From Portulaca oleracea (Eukaryota > Streptophyta > Magnoliopsida > Caryophyllales > Portulacaceae): a stretch of DNA of 64,000 nt. The position numbers were made by a program, and so were the translations under genes. Of the stretch, positions 31,954-43,679 are shown piece by piece (within the stretch, counting starts at the first letter, position 1; each line of letters starts with the position of its first letter). The notes beneath the pieces were generated by a model. It was given only the letters and a program-made list of their open reading frames with translations. It made no database searches and was not told the origin of the DNA. Where the stretch lies: NCBI GenBank assembly GCA_029582165.1, contig CM055876.1:12916501-12980500 (forward strand), in the 5' to 3' direction.

Positions 31954-33066
31954 TGATGTATCCCAGACCAAACCAAATCAGAGTGTACTGATCTGGGCAC
32001 AAACCGAAGGTCCTTCAGACCTTGACAAACTCGACAGATGCATTTTCTCAAGGGTTCAAATGGATTGGGATAAACAAGGAGATGGAAAATACAGAAAAAT
32101 AAAGGATAGAAACAAGTGATTATCAATCAATACAGACACACCATGATCGATTATCACAAGGGCAATCTTAATCCAATCCTTAGTTACAGACACACCTTCT
32201 AAGGATCAAATCAAGTCCTACCTATTCACCACTTGATTGCCAAATCAAGATACTGAGGTAGAATTTGAGAGTTGTTAGATACTCACAAACAAAGCAAGCT
32301 CAAGGCTCATCTATTTCATTAATTCACTCTTCCCCGAAGGACATTATAGAGGGGTATATATAAAACTCAGCTAAAGCTAATTAGGAGTTTCTTGAGCAAA
32401 AAGAAAATGTCCTAATTATGCTGAATTAAACTAATTACATTAAAATAAGCCATACTAAAATAGGAAGCTTCTAGATCTCCTGGAAGGCTCTAGAATCGTC
32501 ACACTTGGCGCTAAAATGAGAAGCTTCTAGACCAATTGGACGGTTCTAGAAACGTCACACATGGCTCTTCCTTGTTGGAGCATCATCAAATCCATAACTG
32601 TCAAGGCTGGTATGATTCTTCCTTCGGTAGTGAATGGCCTTGGGCGTCTAAATTCCCAGTAGATTCAAGATGAAGGTCCTCATGGGTATGTTCAGATTGC
32701 ATAGAATGCTAATGACCTCCAAATGAATCAAACCTTAGCATTTTAGGAAAGCTAAGTGATAAACTTCCTTGATGTCTAAAGAGAAGAAAAACACAAACCA
32801 AGTTGAAAGAACAACCGGCTCCAGATAAACGTCCTCAATGTATGCCCCGATTGAAATAGATGTGCAGAATATAAATGTCCTTCAGCTGACTTATTCTTGA
32901 GCACAAAATAAAGGTGAAGTCTCAATGAAAGGTGAGGTATTGAGACAGTAAAGATGGGCTTGCATATGGTGAATGACCTTCAGTATCATCAAGGTACAAC
33001 TGGGATTCACGAATGACCTTTAAGCTAGCTAGTACCAAATGAGGTTGCGAGGGCATATTTCCATCA
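31954..33066 (-). repeat. 3' LTR of B1
   Basis: TGATGTATCC...TTTCCATCA, 1,113 bp. The B ORF runs about 145 bp into it. Confidence 0.85.
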
Positions 33067-34985
33067 TTCCCCCCAAGTTGAGAAAAGTTTGACCTCAAAC
33101 TTGGAAGGTCCCCTGCCTCAGAATAACATGGCCTCAAATCAGCTACATGGAAGGTTGCATTTTCACCAAGTTCATCCGAGAAATCCAACTTGTAAGCATG
33201 GTCTCCTACCTTCTCAAGTACCTCAAAGGGACCTTCAGCTCTTGGATCCAACTTCCCTTTCCTCTTAGATCGAAATCTGTCCTTCCTTAGGTAGATCCAA
33301 ACAACATCACCTGGCAAGAAACTCATCTTCTTCTTTCTCTTGTGAGTTAAATTATCAAATTTAGCTACCTTCTTCCTTACATTCTGAAATTCATATTGAG
33401 GAGGCAAACCAGGGGGTTTTTCTTCCGGAAACACATAAGGACAGTGTCCCAAAAAACGGATAAGGAGGGGGTGGCTATTTGAAAAGTTTGGGTTTGTGTT
33501 TTGGTCTGTAAGGGTAAGGTTCTTATGATTGCTAAACTTGTGATGTTCAGCTGTAAACAAGGTAACCAAGTTGGGTTCACACTCCAAACTCTCCTTGGGT
33601 GTAACAAACTGGAATGGTTTCAAATAGGTGAGGACATTTCTTGTGTGGCTGGTAAAATAGTCATTGGCTCTCCCATCATGGTTCACAACTCTTTCACACA
33701 ACTAAGGCATGCCATAAAAGATATCACAAGCATTCAGAGGTAAAACATCACACCAATAAGGATCATGATATGTGTTACCTATTGAGAGGTTCATCACACA
33801 TTGACTAGGCACTTGCTTGAGGCTTTGAATGGAGCACATAAGTCGATGAAGGCTGGTTGAGGACTCCAATTTATCCACCTCGAGTTGGGATGCAATAGTA
33901 GCACAACTTCCTTCATCAATGGTCAAGGAACAATCCTTACCATTGTTAGCACAACTCAAATGAAAGTTGTCCTCCCTTTGCTTCTGACCTTCATGCATAA
34001 AAAAGCTACGAAGAACTTTCCTCACCACCAACATTTCTCCTTCATCAGATCCTTCAATCTCTTCATCATAAATTGGATCTCCCAAGAACTCTTTCTCATA
34101 TTCATCTTCCAATTCTGGTTCATGTATAGAAAAGCTACCAAGGACCTTTCCAACAACAAGCATTTCTTCTTCATCAAGGTCCTCTACTTCCTTATCATAG
34201 ATGGGATCCTCCAAAGGTTCATTAACATACTCCTCTACCTCTTCTTGCTCTGGTGCAACAAACAAGGCAGTTTGGTATTCAACAGGTGTAACTAAATGTT
34301 TGTTAGGGCATTCGGAAGAAGTGTGTCCTAGCTCAAGGGGCCTAAAGCATTTCCTTGGATAATAAACTTTGGGTTCAGATGTAGGGATAGGCTTTTGAGG
34401 GGTGTGAGGCTGGGCATTTTGTGGGGTCATCATAGGTGAATATTTGGAGAAAGGTTGTTTGTGAGGGGTGTAATATGGTTTAGGAAATGGGTATGGATGT
34501 GGTTTAGGTTTGCTGCACACCTCCTTGCCTTCACTCTTCCTTCGCACCAAATGTTGAAGCTCAACGTAGTTATCCTTGAGATAACCCACCGGAAGAAATT
34601 TGGATTGAAGTTTCTTCTTCATCTTCTCCCATTTTCGTACCTTATCCTTCCCAATGGCCTTTCTCTTCTTCTGAAGGTTTGTCCACCAGATTGAGGCATG
34701 CTTCTTCAGCTTCAAGGCTACATACTTGACCTTCTCTTCATCATGAATGTCCTTCAGATCAAAGACACATTCTCGACTTTTTGGATGGCTAAGGTCCTCG
34801 CCTTCTTCAACACCAAACGAATTTCCAGAATTAGAACATTCTCCATCAAATTTTCTTAGCTCTTCTCATTGTAAATGCATATATTGTTGAAGTTGAGCTG
34901 AAAGGAACTTCTCTCTTCTCTCTAAATCCTCCTTCTCCTTCAAAAGCTTCTCATGAACTTCAGATGGTAATTTATTGGAAGTCAT
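32922..34985 (-). pseudogene. B1 fused ORF: gag, protease remnant, integrase C-terminus
   Basis: The frame from ATG 34,985 to the stop at 32,922 is 688 codons, interrupted by TGA at 34,866-34,868 (CGA in B2) and TAG at 33,702 (TGG in B2). Order: coiled coil (LLKEKEDLERREKFLSAQLQ), gag domain (KLKKHASIWWTNL..KRKAIGKDKVRKWEKM), a zinc-knuckle relic CFRPLELGHTSSEC in which the second Cys is Pro, acidic repeats, and the end of an aspartic protease domain (CDVLPLNACDIFYGMP, HDGRANDYF). The pre-RT linker VFPEEKPPGLPP follows, then directly the integrase C-terminal GPY/F-like module (GDVVWIYLRKDRF, AEGPFEVLEKVGDHAYKLDF, FHVADLRP). All RT, RNase H and integrase catalytic motifs are missing. Confidence 0.85.
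33067..33082 (-). other. Polypurine tract of B1
   Basis: Minus strand CTCAACTTGGGGGGAA runs into the LTR start TGATGGAAA. It lies inside the fused reading frame (SQLGGNDG). Confidence 0.75.
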
Positions 34986-35078
34986 GGCTGATGGGTTTTT
35001 TGTAGTTATGTGTTGGGGGTGATTTGGGATGTGTTTAGGCTTAAAGAAATCAGAAATGAATCACCAAGATGGTAGCTA

Positions 35079-35090
35079 GCTCTGATACCA
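35079..35090 (-). other. Primer-binding site of B1 (initiator tRNA-Met)
   Basis: Minus strand TGGTATCAGAGC lies three bases from the 5' LTR. It is the standard plant sequence complementary to the 3' end of initiator tRNA-Met. Confidence 0.9.
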
Positions 35091-35093
35091 CTT

Positions 35094-36161
35094 TGATGTA
35101 TCCCAGACCAAACCAAATCAGAGTGCACTGATCTGGGCACAAACCGAAGGTCCTTCAAAATGAAATCGATAATGAAGGATGGAAATACAGAAAATAAAGG
35201 ATAGAAACAAGTTATTATCAATCAATACAGACACACCATGATCGATTATCACAAGGGCAATCTTAATCCAATCCTTAGTTACAGACACACCTTCTAAGGA
35301 TCAAATCAAGTCCTACCTATTCACCACTTGATTGCCAAATCAAGATACTGAGGTAGAATTTGAGAGTTGTTAGATACTCACAAACAAAGCAAGCTCAAGG
35401 CTCATCTATTTCATCAATTCACTCTTCCCCGAAGGACATTATAGAGGGGTATATATAAAACTCAGCTAAAGCTAATTAGGAGTTTCTTGAGCAAAAAGAA
35501 AACGTCCTAATTATGCTGAATTAAACTAATTACATTAAAATAAGCCATACTAAAATAGGAAGCTTCTAGATCTCCTGGAAGGCTCTAGAATCGTCACACT
35601 TGGCGCTAAAATGAGAAGCTTCTAGACCAATTAGAAGGTTCTAGAAACGTCACACATGGCTCTTCCTTGTTGGAGCATCATCAAATCCGTAACTGTCAAG
35701 GCTGATATGATTCTTCCTTCGGTAGTGAATGGCCTTGGGCGTCTAAATTCCCAGCAGATTCAAGATGAAGGTCCTCATGCGTATGTTCAGATTGCATAGA
35801 ATGCTAATAACCTCCAAATGAATCAAACCTTAGCATTTTAGGAAAGCTTAGTTATAAACTTCCTTGATGTCCAAAGAGAAGAAAATCACAAACCAAGTTG
35901 AAAGAACAACCGGCTCCAGATAAACGTCCTCAATGTATGCCCCGATTGAAATAGATGTGTAGAATATAAATGTCCTTCAGCTGACTTATTCTTGAGCACA
36001 AAATAAAGGTGAAGTCTCAATGAAAGGTGAGGTATTGAGACAGTAAAGATGGCCTTGCATATGGTGAATGACCTTCAGTATCATCAAGGTACATCTGGGA
36101 TTCACGAATGACCTTTAAGCTAGCTAGTACCAAATGAGGTTGCGAGGGCTGATTTCCATCA
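35094..36161 (-). repeat. 5' LTR of B1
   Basis: 1,068 bp, starting TGATGTATCCCAGACC. It is shorter than the 3' LTR because of the missing segment near its start. Confidence 0.85.
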
Positions 36162-37041
36162 CTTCTTTTGCTCTTATTTCCAATATTTTCCCTCTATTGT
36201 CATCATCGTTTGCACTCGAATCGCCGAAAAATAAGACAATTAAATAAATTAGTCTTAATTAGCAAAGATGTGTAAAAATACTATCAAACTTATACTAAAT
36301 AACTTAGATAAGTTCGATAAGACAATAAAAATTGAGGTAAAAAGTTGTAAAATCGAGGTTCAACAACTCCCCCATGCTTAAACCTTGCTTGTCCCCAAGC
36401 AAGACTAATCATGAAATACCGGGGAGAAATAGAAAACCTCTAGAGGAGCCTCCCCCTTTTTGAACAAGGTATCAAACTCGGTAGTCAAGAATAAAGGCGT
36501 ACAATAGGTTTCTTGGCAAGGCCCAAATTCAGATCAAAACAAAGTTGCACTTCATTTCAAAGATCACAAAGTCAAGTGGCAAAAACATTCACTAAATCCT
36601 GACCCTACATGCAATTCAAGTTGATTTAAGTGATCGGCGAACTAGTTGGGATCGGTAGGACCTCGCTGTAGGGTATGTGGAAACATTCCCCTCTTGTGTT
36701 TGAAGAAAAAATGCGGTTTCAATCAAAACTCTCCTAATGCATGTGCACTACCATAGGCTTGGCAAGGATCTCATTCTCCACCACTAGGGACAACAAGCAA
36801 GAATCACAATCATGAGGACTTTCACAAGGTTGTAACGGGACTAGGTTAGGGAAAGGAGGGGAAAATGATATGGGAAATGTGGAGTTAATAACCAAGATTG
36901 AACAACACTTCTTCCAACTCAGATCAAGAATCAACATAACCCACCAATCCGCCATAGAGAAAACATATACAACCTATAAATGTCTTAAACCAAGGGGGAA
37001 AGATATTGAGAACTACTCATGCCACACACTTTATTCAAAAC

Positions 37042-37923
37042 TGTTGAAGACATGGTCAAGGTCCTTCACCGCGCATCCGCGAAGGACCTTATGTTTTGAA
37101 GAAAGCCAAAATCCGGAAAAGGGAAGTTGTCTTATATTATATATTCTGATTATATAATATATATTCGGATATATTTTGATTGTGTGATTTATTTGTAGAT
37201 ATAAATCATAAGGAAAGATAAGGAAAACAAATCAAGAGGATTGTGCAATCAAATACAAACCCAAAAGGAAAGAATCCGTTGGATGATTGATGATTGAGGA
37301 AGCATCAACACAAAAGGGAAGAATCAATAATGAAGGCAAGTTACCGTTGGATTGACTCAAGTTCAAGCATCCAAAGCCCTCTATAAAAAGGACGATTGAA
37401 GTTCTGAGAACTTAGGCGATTCCACGGAAGTAATCGCGGAGTAAGAAATCCAGTGGGATTTCTCCGAGTGTGTAACCAATGGTTCGGTGGTGAAGGTAGC
37501 CAGTAAAGGACCTCTGGTGAAGGTATAGCCAAGGACCTTGGTGAGCATTCGTTGTGTCCACATGTGGTGGAGAGATGATGTGTAGCAGAGCCTTGACGGA
37601 CTAAGGCTGTGTGTGTTTGTGCTTCACTGTAATCCATCGTGTTCCAAATCGCCGCTAGGGTATTCCTACGACGATCTTTATTTGTAGCTGACTCAAGGAC
37701 ATTCAGTCTTGGTCAGAGATCCTATCAGTAACTGCCTTCGGGCTGTTACTTCTTGTTTTGTTTTGTAAGTGTAACTTGTTCTTTGATTGTTATAAATCTA
37801 ATGAGGTATTTCAGTTACACTGTGTTTTGATCCTTGGCTTGAAACCAAGGAAGTTTGCTCTAACGTCCTTACCAAGTGTGTAGATTTTAATTGTGAACTT
37901 CACCCCCCTCTTGGGCTCCAACA
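37042..37923. mobile_element. Solo LTR (Copia-like)
   Basis: 882 bp, TGTTGAAGACATGG...TTGGGCTCCAACA, flanked by AAAAC on both sides (37,037-37,041 and 37,924-37,928). Regions 1 and 3 carry the uninterrupted target. The CACCCCCCTCTTGGGCTCCAACA-type ending and TG..CA termini resemble Copia LTRs (inference). Orientation is + by that ending. Confidence 0.85.
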
Positions 37924-38255
37924 AAAACTACTAACTAGCTAAACTATTTTTTTTTCTTTTGTTTTTTTATTCTTTATTTATTTTTTTTCTTTTTTTTTTC
38001 TTTTTTTTCCTTTCTCTTTTTTTTTGTTTTTCATCTTTTTTTTCAATCTTGCAAAGCAAGGCGAGTGACATGAGTCAAAATATAACTATTGAATCACCCA
38101 TAGGCAGATCGCATCAAGCCCAAACGATTTTCGAGGGAAGTTCTAACAAAATTCGCATTAAGAAACTCTTCCCTTCATAATTCACCAAAAACCAACCATC
38201 AAACCAATATATCAAAGCCATAAGATACTCTCACCCCACAAAGTGTTGTTCATAT

Positions 38256-38582
38256 GCTTGGCAAAAGGGATAGGCAAAAGATTGAATGGCCAAGGCTAGA
38301 AACAAGCGAAGCATAATGCGGGTTAGGGCATAACATAGGCTAATAAAAAGGGACAAAAGGTTGGGTGGCTATTTGGCTTAGTGGCTACAAAAATGGGCCT
38401 CAATCATGTTGATCATCAAGCAAGTGTCAAGTGTGGCCTCAAAGAGAAAACAAGCCAAGTTCTAGTGTTTACAAACATAGGAGAGTTATACATACAAGAA
38501 ACGTGAGACTATAAAAATGATAGTCTATTAGGCTCAAAAACACCTCACGGGTTCATTCCTACCACAATCACTGCAACTAGTT
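38256..38582. other. 327-bp segment present in regions 2 and 3, absent from region 1
   Basis: Non-coding, containing GGCAAAAGGGATAGGC and CAAGTGTCAAGTGTGGCC. The equivalent in region 3 is 48,000-48,327. In region 1 the flanks join directly, so a deletion there is the simpler explanation. Confidence 0.75.
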
Positions 38583-40482
38583 CCTTTTATGTACCAACCA
38601 CAAGAACTTACAATCGTGCACAAGGGACTTTCAAGAGTAAATGAATTACACACAAGACAATGATCTCCTTAAAACAAATATACAACAAGTTTCTCACATC
38701 ATTCAAACCAAACTAAACTTCCCATCATACACAATTACTTTCAATCAACCAAGAAATCGCCCCTTGAACATTAGGAGGGGATTTCGAAACCAACAACCAA
38801 GACAGGAAACCAAGGATTTTCACTTTTTATTGAAAGCAATAAAACTAAACTACTAAGAAAGCAATAAATTATCTAGGAAAGCGATAAAAACGAAAACTAA
38901 AGCGAAGAGGTATTGGAAATGTACCTTTAGTGCTTGATAATGTCTCACTTTCACTTTGTTTTCGCCTTTTGCAATGCAAAAAATGAATTCAATTCTATCC
39001 TAGATGCTCTATACTAATGCCTAGAATGATCATAAACTACCTAGAATGCAACCTAATAGGTGCTTAAAAATGACGTTATCTTATGCAATCACATAATTTC
39101 ATGCTACTAGTCACATAAAACCTATATGAATTAGCCTAGAATGCAATTTGAGTGAGCTAAATGCAGAATACACACCACCAAAATCAACACCATGATGATT
39201 ATCACTTTGCACTACTATGTTCACACCACCATGCCAAGCACCAATTCAATTGAATCACCCCAAAAATGGCTCAAATTTCCCCTCCCCCATGCTTAGAGAA
39301 TTCATTGTCCCCAATAAACACTATATGCAACAAATTCAGTGCCACTTCATTCACTAAAACAGTAAAATGGCACCAACGACATAGACTTAAACCACCCAAT
39401 TTTGAAACTGTAGAAGCGGAAACATCACTGTGAGCATGTCATGCCCATACTTGTTCTGTAGACATGCATCATTTCTCAAGCACAATGCACAGAACACCAA
39501 AAATACCAATTACTGCGAATCAACCATAAAAACAAACACACCAAAACTTATGCAATTGCAACAGAAAACTCACGAAGGTGCTTGCTGATTCGCTGGGGGA
39601 TGGTTTGCTTGGCTGCGCAGGTTTGAGTGATGGAGGGGGGATGTGGGTCTGAGTGTCGATCGTCGCCTGGGTCTGTGCGTCGGAAATCAGAGGGAGGTGG
39701 GTGCGTGACGTGTGGCTGAGGGCGCGCGAGTGCAATGGGGGAAGCGGTGGCTGGGTCTAGGAGGGTGGCGGTGGGCGTGCACGGAGAGAGACGGTGGGGA
39801 TCGGCGCAAATGGGTGGGCCCGAAGGTGGTGCAAGCGGTGGTCGTGTGGAAAAGGGACGCGCTGGAATTCACAGGGCCTGGCGTTGGGAATCGAATAGGG
39901 CGAGTCGCGGTGTTAGTGGCGGTTATGGGCGGCGGTGGTTAATGGTGGCAGGCGGTGGATGGGAGTGAGGATAGATGTGGGAGCAGGTTAGGGTTTGAGA
40001 TAGGATTAGGAGAAAAGAGAAGAGAAGAAGGGGGTCTGCGTTGGACTTGGGAGCACGAATGTGCCGATTAGCACGGGTAGGTGTGCCTGCATTCTAAAGT
40101 TTTTGCAAGCTTGCTGTTTTGGGTGTGCCAATTTGGCACGGGTGAGTGTGCCAAATTACTGCTTCCAAAGTTCAACAATTTTCGTTAACTTCGAGTTCAA
40201 CATGCGTATTTACCCTATAATACTCACCATAAAAACATCAAAACACCTTCAATCAACCCACCAACACTTCTCAAATACACATTCATAAATTCACATCGAT
40301 TCCAACTCAACAAATATTTATTTCACTCAAATCTTTCAACCAACAATAACACACATACACACTCAAATTTTTTTTTTTTTACCCAACAAAAAAAAAACAT
40401 AATGAAACAAGACAAACGAAAAACCTAAACTAGAAAGCATATAAACTTGGGTTGCCTCCCAAGAAGCACTAATTTAAGGTCC

Positions 40483-41523
40483 TTAGCTTGACCTAAGAAA
40501 TTCAGATGCCACTAAGGCTCGCAAGAGCTTATCAAACACCTGCGAGTACAGTTCAGATGAATGTAAGTAAGAAAACACTGGTAAAGATGAGGAAATAATA
40601 GCGAATGTTCTCTTAACATAGTCTAATGAGAGCGGTGAACAAAAATAAGAACTTGGGAATGATTTAAAGGGATCATAGGACACAAACACATTTTGCACAA
40701 TATTAAATGGCACATCCACTAGACATGACCCCCTTAAAGGAGTTTCCTCAAAATTATGACACTCATCAAATGCATTCTCTGACTCATTGGAAGAATAATC
40801 ATCATGAGCAACATTGGGTTCAGCAAAGGGATGGTCAATCTCTTCCTCTAGTCCGGACTTTAAAAGAATGAAAGACTCATCATCATCACACAGATAATCC
40901 TTAGCCCTATTAGCAGATGAAATAAGGTTTATATCATGCGACGATTCAAGTTCCCTTGTATGACTTTCAAGCATAACTAGTTGCTCATTCATGGTCTCTA
41001 TCAAACTTGCAATTCTAGCATAACCTTCCGCAGAAATATTGTATGGACATGAATTACTAGCATGATCAAAAGAACTACAAAGAGAACATGAATCACAAGC
41101 ATATGAGGAATTGTACAAGTGTGGATCCTTAGGTTGATCTACAAATGGAGATTGAGTATGCAAATCAACACGAGGGGATGGGGGACAAGCATTCACATAT
41201 TGGTTCTCATAGTATGATTTAGCATGAAAAGCACAAGGGTCATCAAAAGAAGAACCCGATGAACAACAAGCCTCCTCAAACTCAGAAGTATCCCAAATCA
41301 ACCATTCAAGCAATTCCCAAGCCTCGCACTCACTTTTAGCTTGAAAACCGAAATAATCCAAAAGAGTACGAGTCTCAACATTCACACCCTCATCAACAAT
41401 ATACAATACTTCCCACTTTGTATAAGTAAAACCACATTGAGCACAATAAGCAAGATAGTCATCTAATCGATTCCAATAAGTACAAAACAATTCTTGCTCA
41501 TATTGAGGGAAGTGGGGAAGATT
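40483..41523 (-). pseudogene. Gag-like ORF of array A, copy 2 (start codon lost)
   Basis: It is nearly identical to copy 1 (knuckle CSLCSSFDHASNSC; substitutions such as LDYFGF for LDSFGF). The ATG used by copy 1 is deleted in the A-run upstream of LPHF, so the frame is open from about 41,490 but without that start. An internal Met near residue 190 is the next candidate and would remove the gag fold. It was probably expressed before the loss. Confidence 0.75.
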
Positions 41524-41609
41524 TTTTTTTCAAATTTTTTAACTTTTTTGGATTTTTAAAGACCTAACAATAATCCTCAAGCAAGCTCCGAAGCCTAGGA
41601 AGCAACAAC

Positions 41610-41627
41610 TCCCCGGCAACGGTGCCA
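41610..41627 (-). other. Primer-binding site, internal region 2 (variant)
   Basis: Minus strand TGGCACCGTTGCCGGGGA, one base different from the region 3 form. Confidence 0.75.
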
Positions 41628-42567
41628 ATTTTGTTGTCGTACTTTTGGGAGTACGGTTGTCGATCTCAGGGAGTTGTGTTCCAAGCACTCATAGCGGACT
41701 CAAGTGTTTCAAGTTATGTTGATTAACCAAGGATGGTGATTATCAAACTACAAACTACGGAAGCAATAAAAAGATGTTCAGGCAACAAAATCATTATTCA
41801 ATAACTAAGCAATTTGAACGACCTAATCTACCAATTCTAAACAAGCAATTAAGAGTGATCGGTTGCACCATTAAAGCTCGCCAAAGCCCTCTCTCGAGGG
41901 TCAAGGGCTAGTCTAACTATTCCAACTACCTATTCTCATGGAGTTAGTCTAATTAACTACAAGAATAGCAACCCTAGACCTAGTTAGAATTCGACTATTC
42001 TCAAGTCAAAAATTCTAACTATTTTCTCTACCCACACTAGCAAATTGACCTCACCTCTCAGCATAAATCAATTGCCTAAAAAATACATATGAACACTCTC
42101 TCGAACATTTCATCGAACACATGGTGGACATGAAAAAACCTCTAACTACAAGCATGAATTTTGATAGACTCGGCCTAAACAAGATTAATTCATTATCGAA
42201 TACGTCAATTACTACCCAAACAACACAAAACTAACAAAAAATTAACATAGGAGAAAATAGAGAGAAAGGGATAGAAGAACTTACTCTTGGATTGAAGGTG
42301 AAGAACGAAATTGTTGAATTCTTGAACAAAAACAATCTAATCTCATTCTTCAATGGAAATTTAACCTAGAACTAGAAAGGCTAGGGAGGAAACCTCCCTT
42401 CAAGCCTAGAGAGAAACTGAGAATGAAAAGAACGTAGAACGAAAACTGTCTTTCGTCTAATTAATAAAACTAATTAAAATAAAAGACTGCAATTTGGCAC
42501 GGGTGCCCGTGCCGATTGGCACACCTAGGTATGCTGATTTGGAAATCCCAATTTTGCCTTAGCTTCT

Positions 42568-43679
42568 TGATGTATCCAAGACCAAACCAAATCAGAGTGC
42601 ACTAATCTGGGCACAAACCGAAGGTCCTTCAGACCTTGACAAACTCAACAGATGCATTTTCTCAAGGGTTCAAATGGATTGGGATCAACAAGGAGATGGA
42701 AAATATAGAAAACAAAGGATAGAAACAAGTGATTATCAATCAATACAGACACACCATGATCGATTATCACAAGGGCAATCTTAATCCAATCCTTAGTTAC
42801 AGACACACCTTCTAAGGATCAAATCAAGTCCTACCTATTCACCACTTGATTGCCAAATCAAGATACTGACGTAGAATTTGAGAGTTGTTAGATACTTACA
42901 AACAAAGCAAGCTCAAGGCTCATCTATTTCATCAATTCACTCTTCCCCGAAGGACATTATAGAGGGGTATATATAAAACTCAGCTAAAGCTAATTAGGAG
43001 TTTCTTGAGCAAAAAGAAAACGTCCTAATTATGCTGAATTAAACTAATTACATTAAAATAAGCCATACTAAAATAAGAAGCTTCTAGATCTCCTGGAAGG
43101 CTCTAGAATCGTCACACTTAGCGCTAAAATGAGAAGCTTCAAGACCAATTGGAAGGTTCTAGAAACGTCACACATGGCTCTTCCTTGTTGGAGCATCATC
43201 AAATCCATAACTATCAAGGCTGGTATGATTCTTCCTTCGGTAGTGAATGGCCTTGGGCGTCTAAATTCCCAGCAGATTCAAGATGAAGGTCCTCATGCGT
43301 ATGTTCAGATTGCATAGAATGCTAATGACCTCCAAATGAATCAAACCTTAGCATTTTTGGAAAGCTTAGTGATAAACTTCCTTGATGTCCAAAGAGAAGA
43401 AAAACACAAACCAAGTTGAAAGAACAACCGGCTCCAGATAAACGTCCTCAATGTATGCCCCGAATGAAATAGATGTGCAAAATATAAATGTCCTTCAGCT
43501 GACTTATTCTTGAGCATAAAATAAAGGTGAAGTCTCAATGAAAGGTGAGGTATTGAGACAGTAAAGATGGCCTTGCATATGGTGAATGACCTTCAGTATC
43601 ATCAAGGTACATATGGGATTCACGAATGACCTTTAAGCTAGCTAGTATCAAATGAGGTTCCGAGGGCTGATTTCCATCA
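42568..43679 (-). repeat. 3' LTR of B2
   Basis: 1,112 bp. It carries the extra segment near 42,630-42,700 also seen in the B1 left LTR. Confidence 0.85.

Larger units (their letters stand above)
31954..36161 (-). mobile_element. Element B1: chromovirus-like LTR retrotransposon lacking RT and integrase core
   Basis: It begins TGATGTATCCC and ends TTTCCATCA, flanked by CTTCT (31,949-31,953 and 36,162-36,166). LTRs are 31,954-33,066 and 35,094-36,161. Minus orientation: 5' LTR at right, initiator-Met primer-binding site, one long frame, purine tract, 3' LTR. The deletion runs from just before reverse transcriptase to the integrase C-terminus. The left LTR carries a 60-70-bp segment near 32,015-32,085 that the right LTR lacks. 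B2 shows the same left/right asymmetry. Confidence 0.9.
31018..36365 (-). repeat. LTR2 of array A, interrupted by element B1
   Basis: LTR sequence occupies 31,018-31,953 and 36,162-36,365. The interruption is the B1 element with duplication CTTCT on both sides. Ends are TGTTGTCGTAC and GGTTCAACA in + coordinates. Confidence 0.9.
36366..41631 (-). other. Internal region 2 of array A
   Basis: Same order as region 1 (purine tract 36,366-36,400, non-coding part, GC-rich island, gag, primer-binding site) plus a solo LTR at 37,042-37,923 and the 327-bp segment absent from region 1. No pol. Confidence 0.85.
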
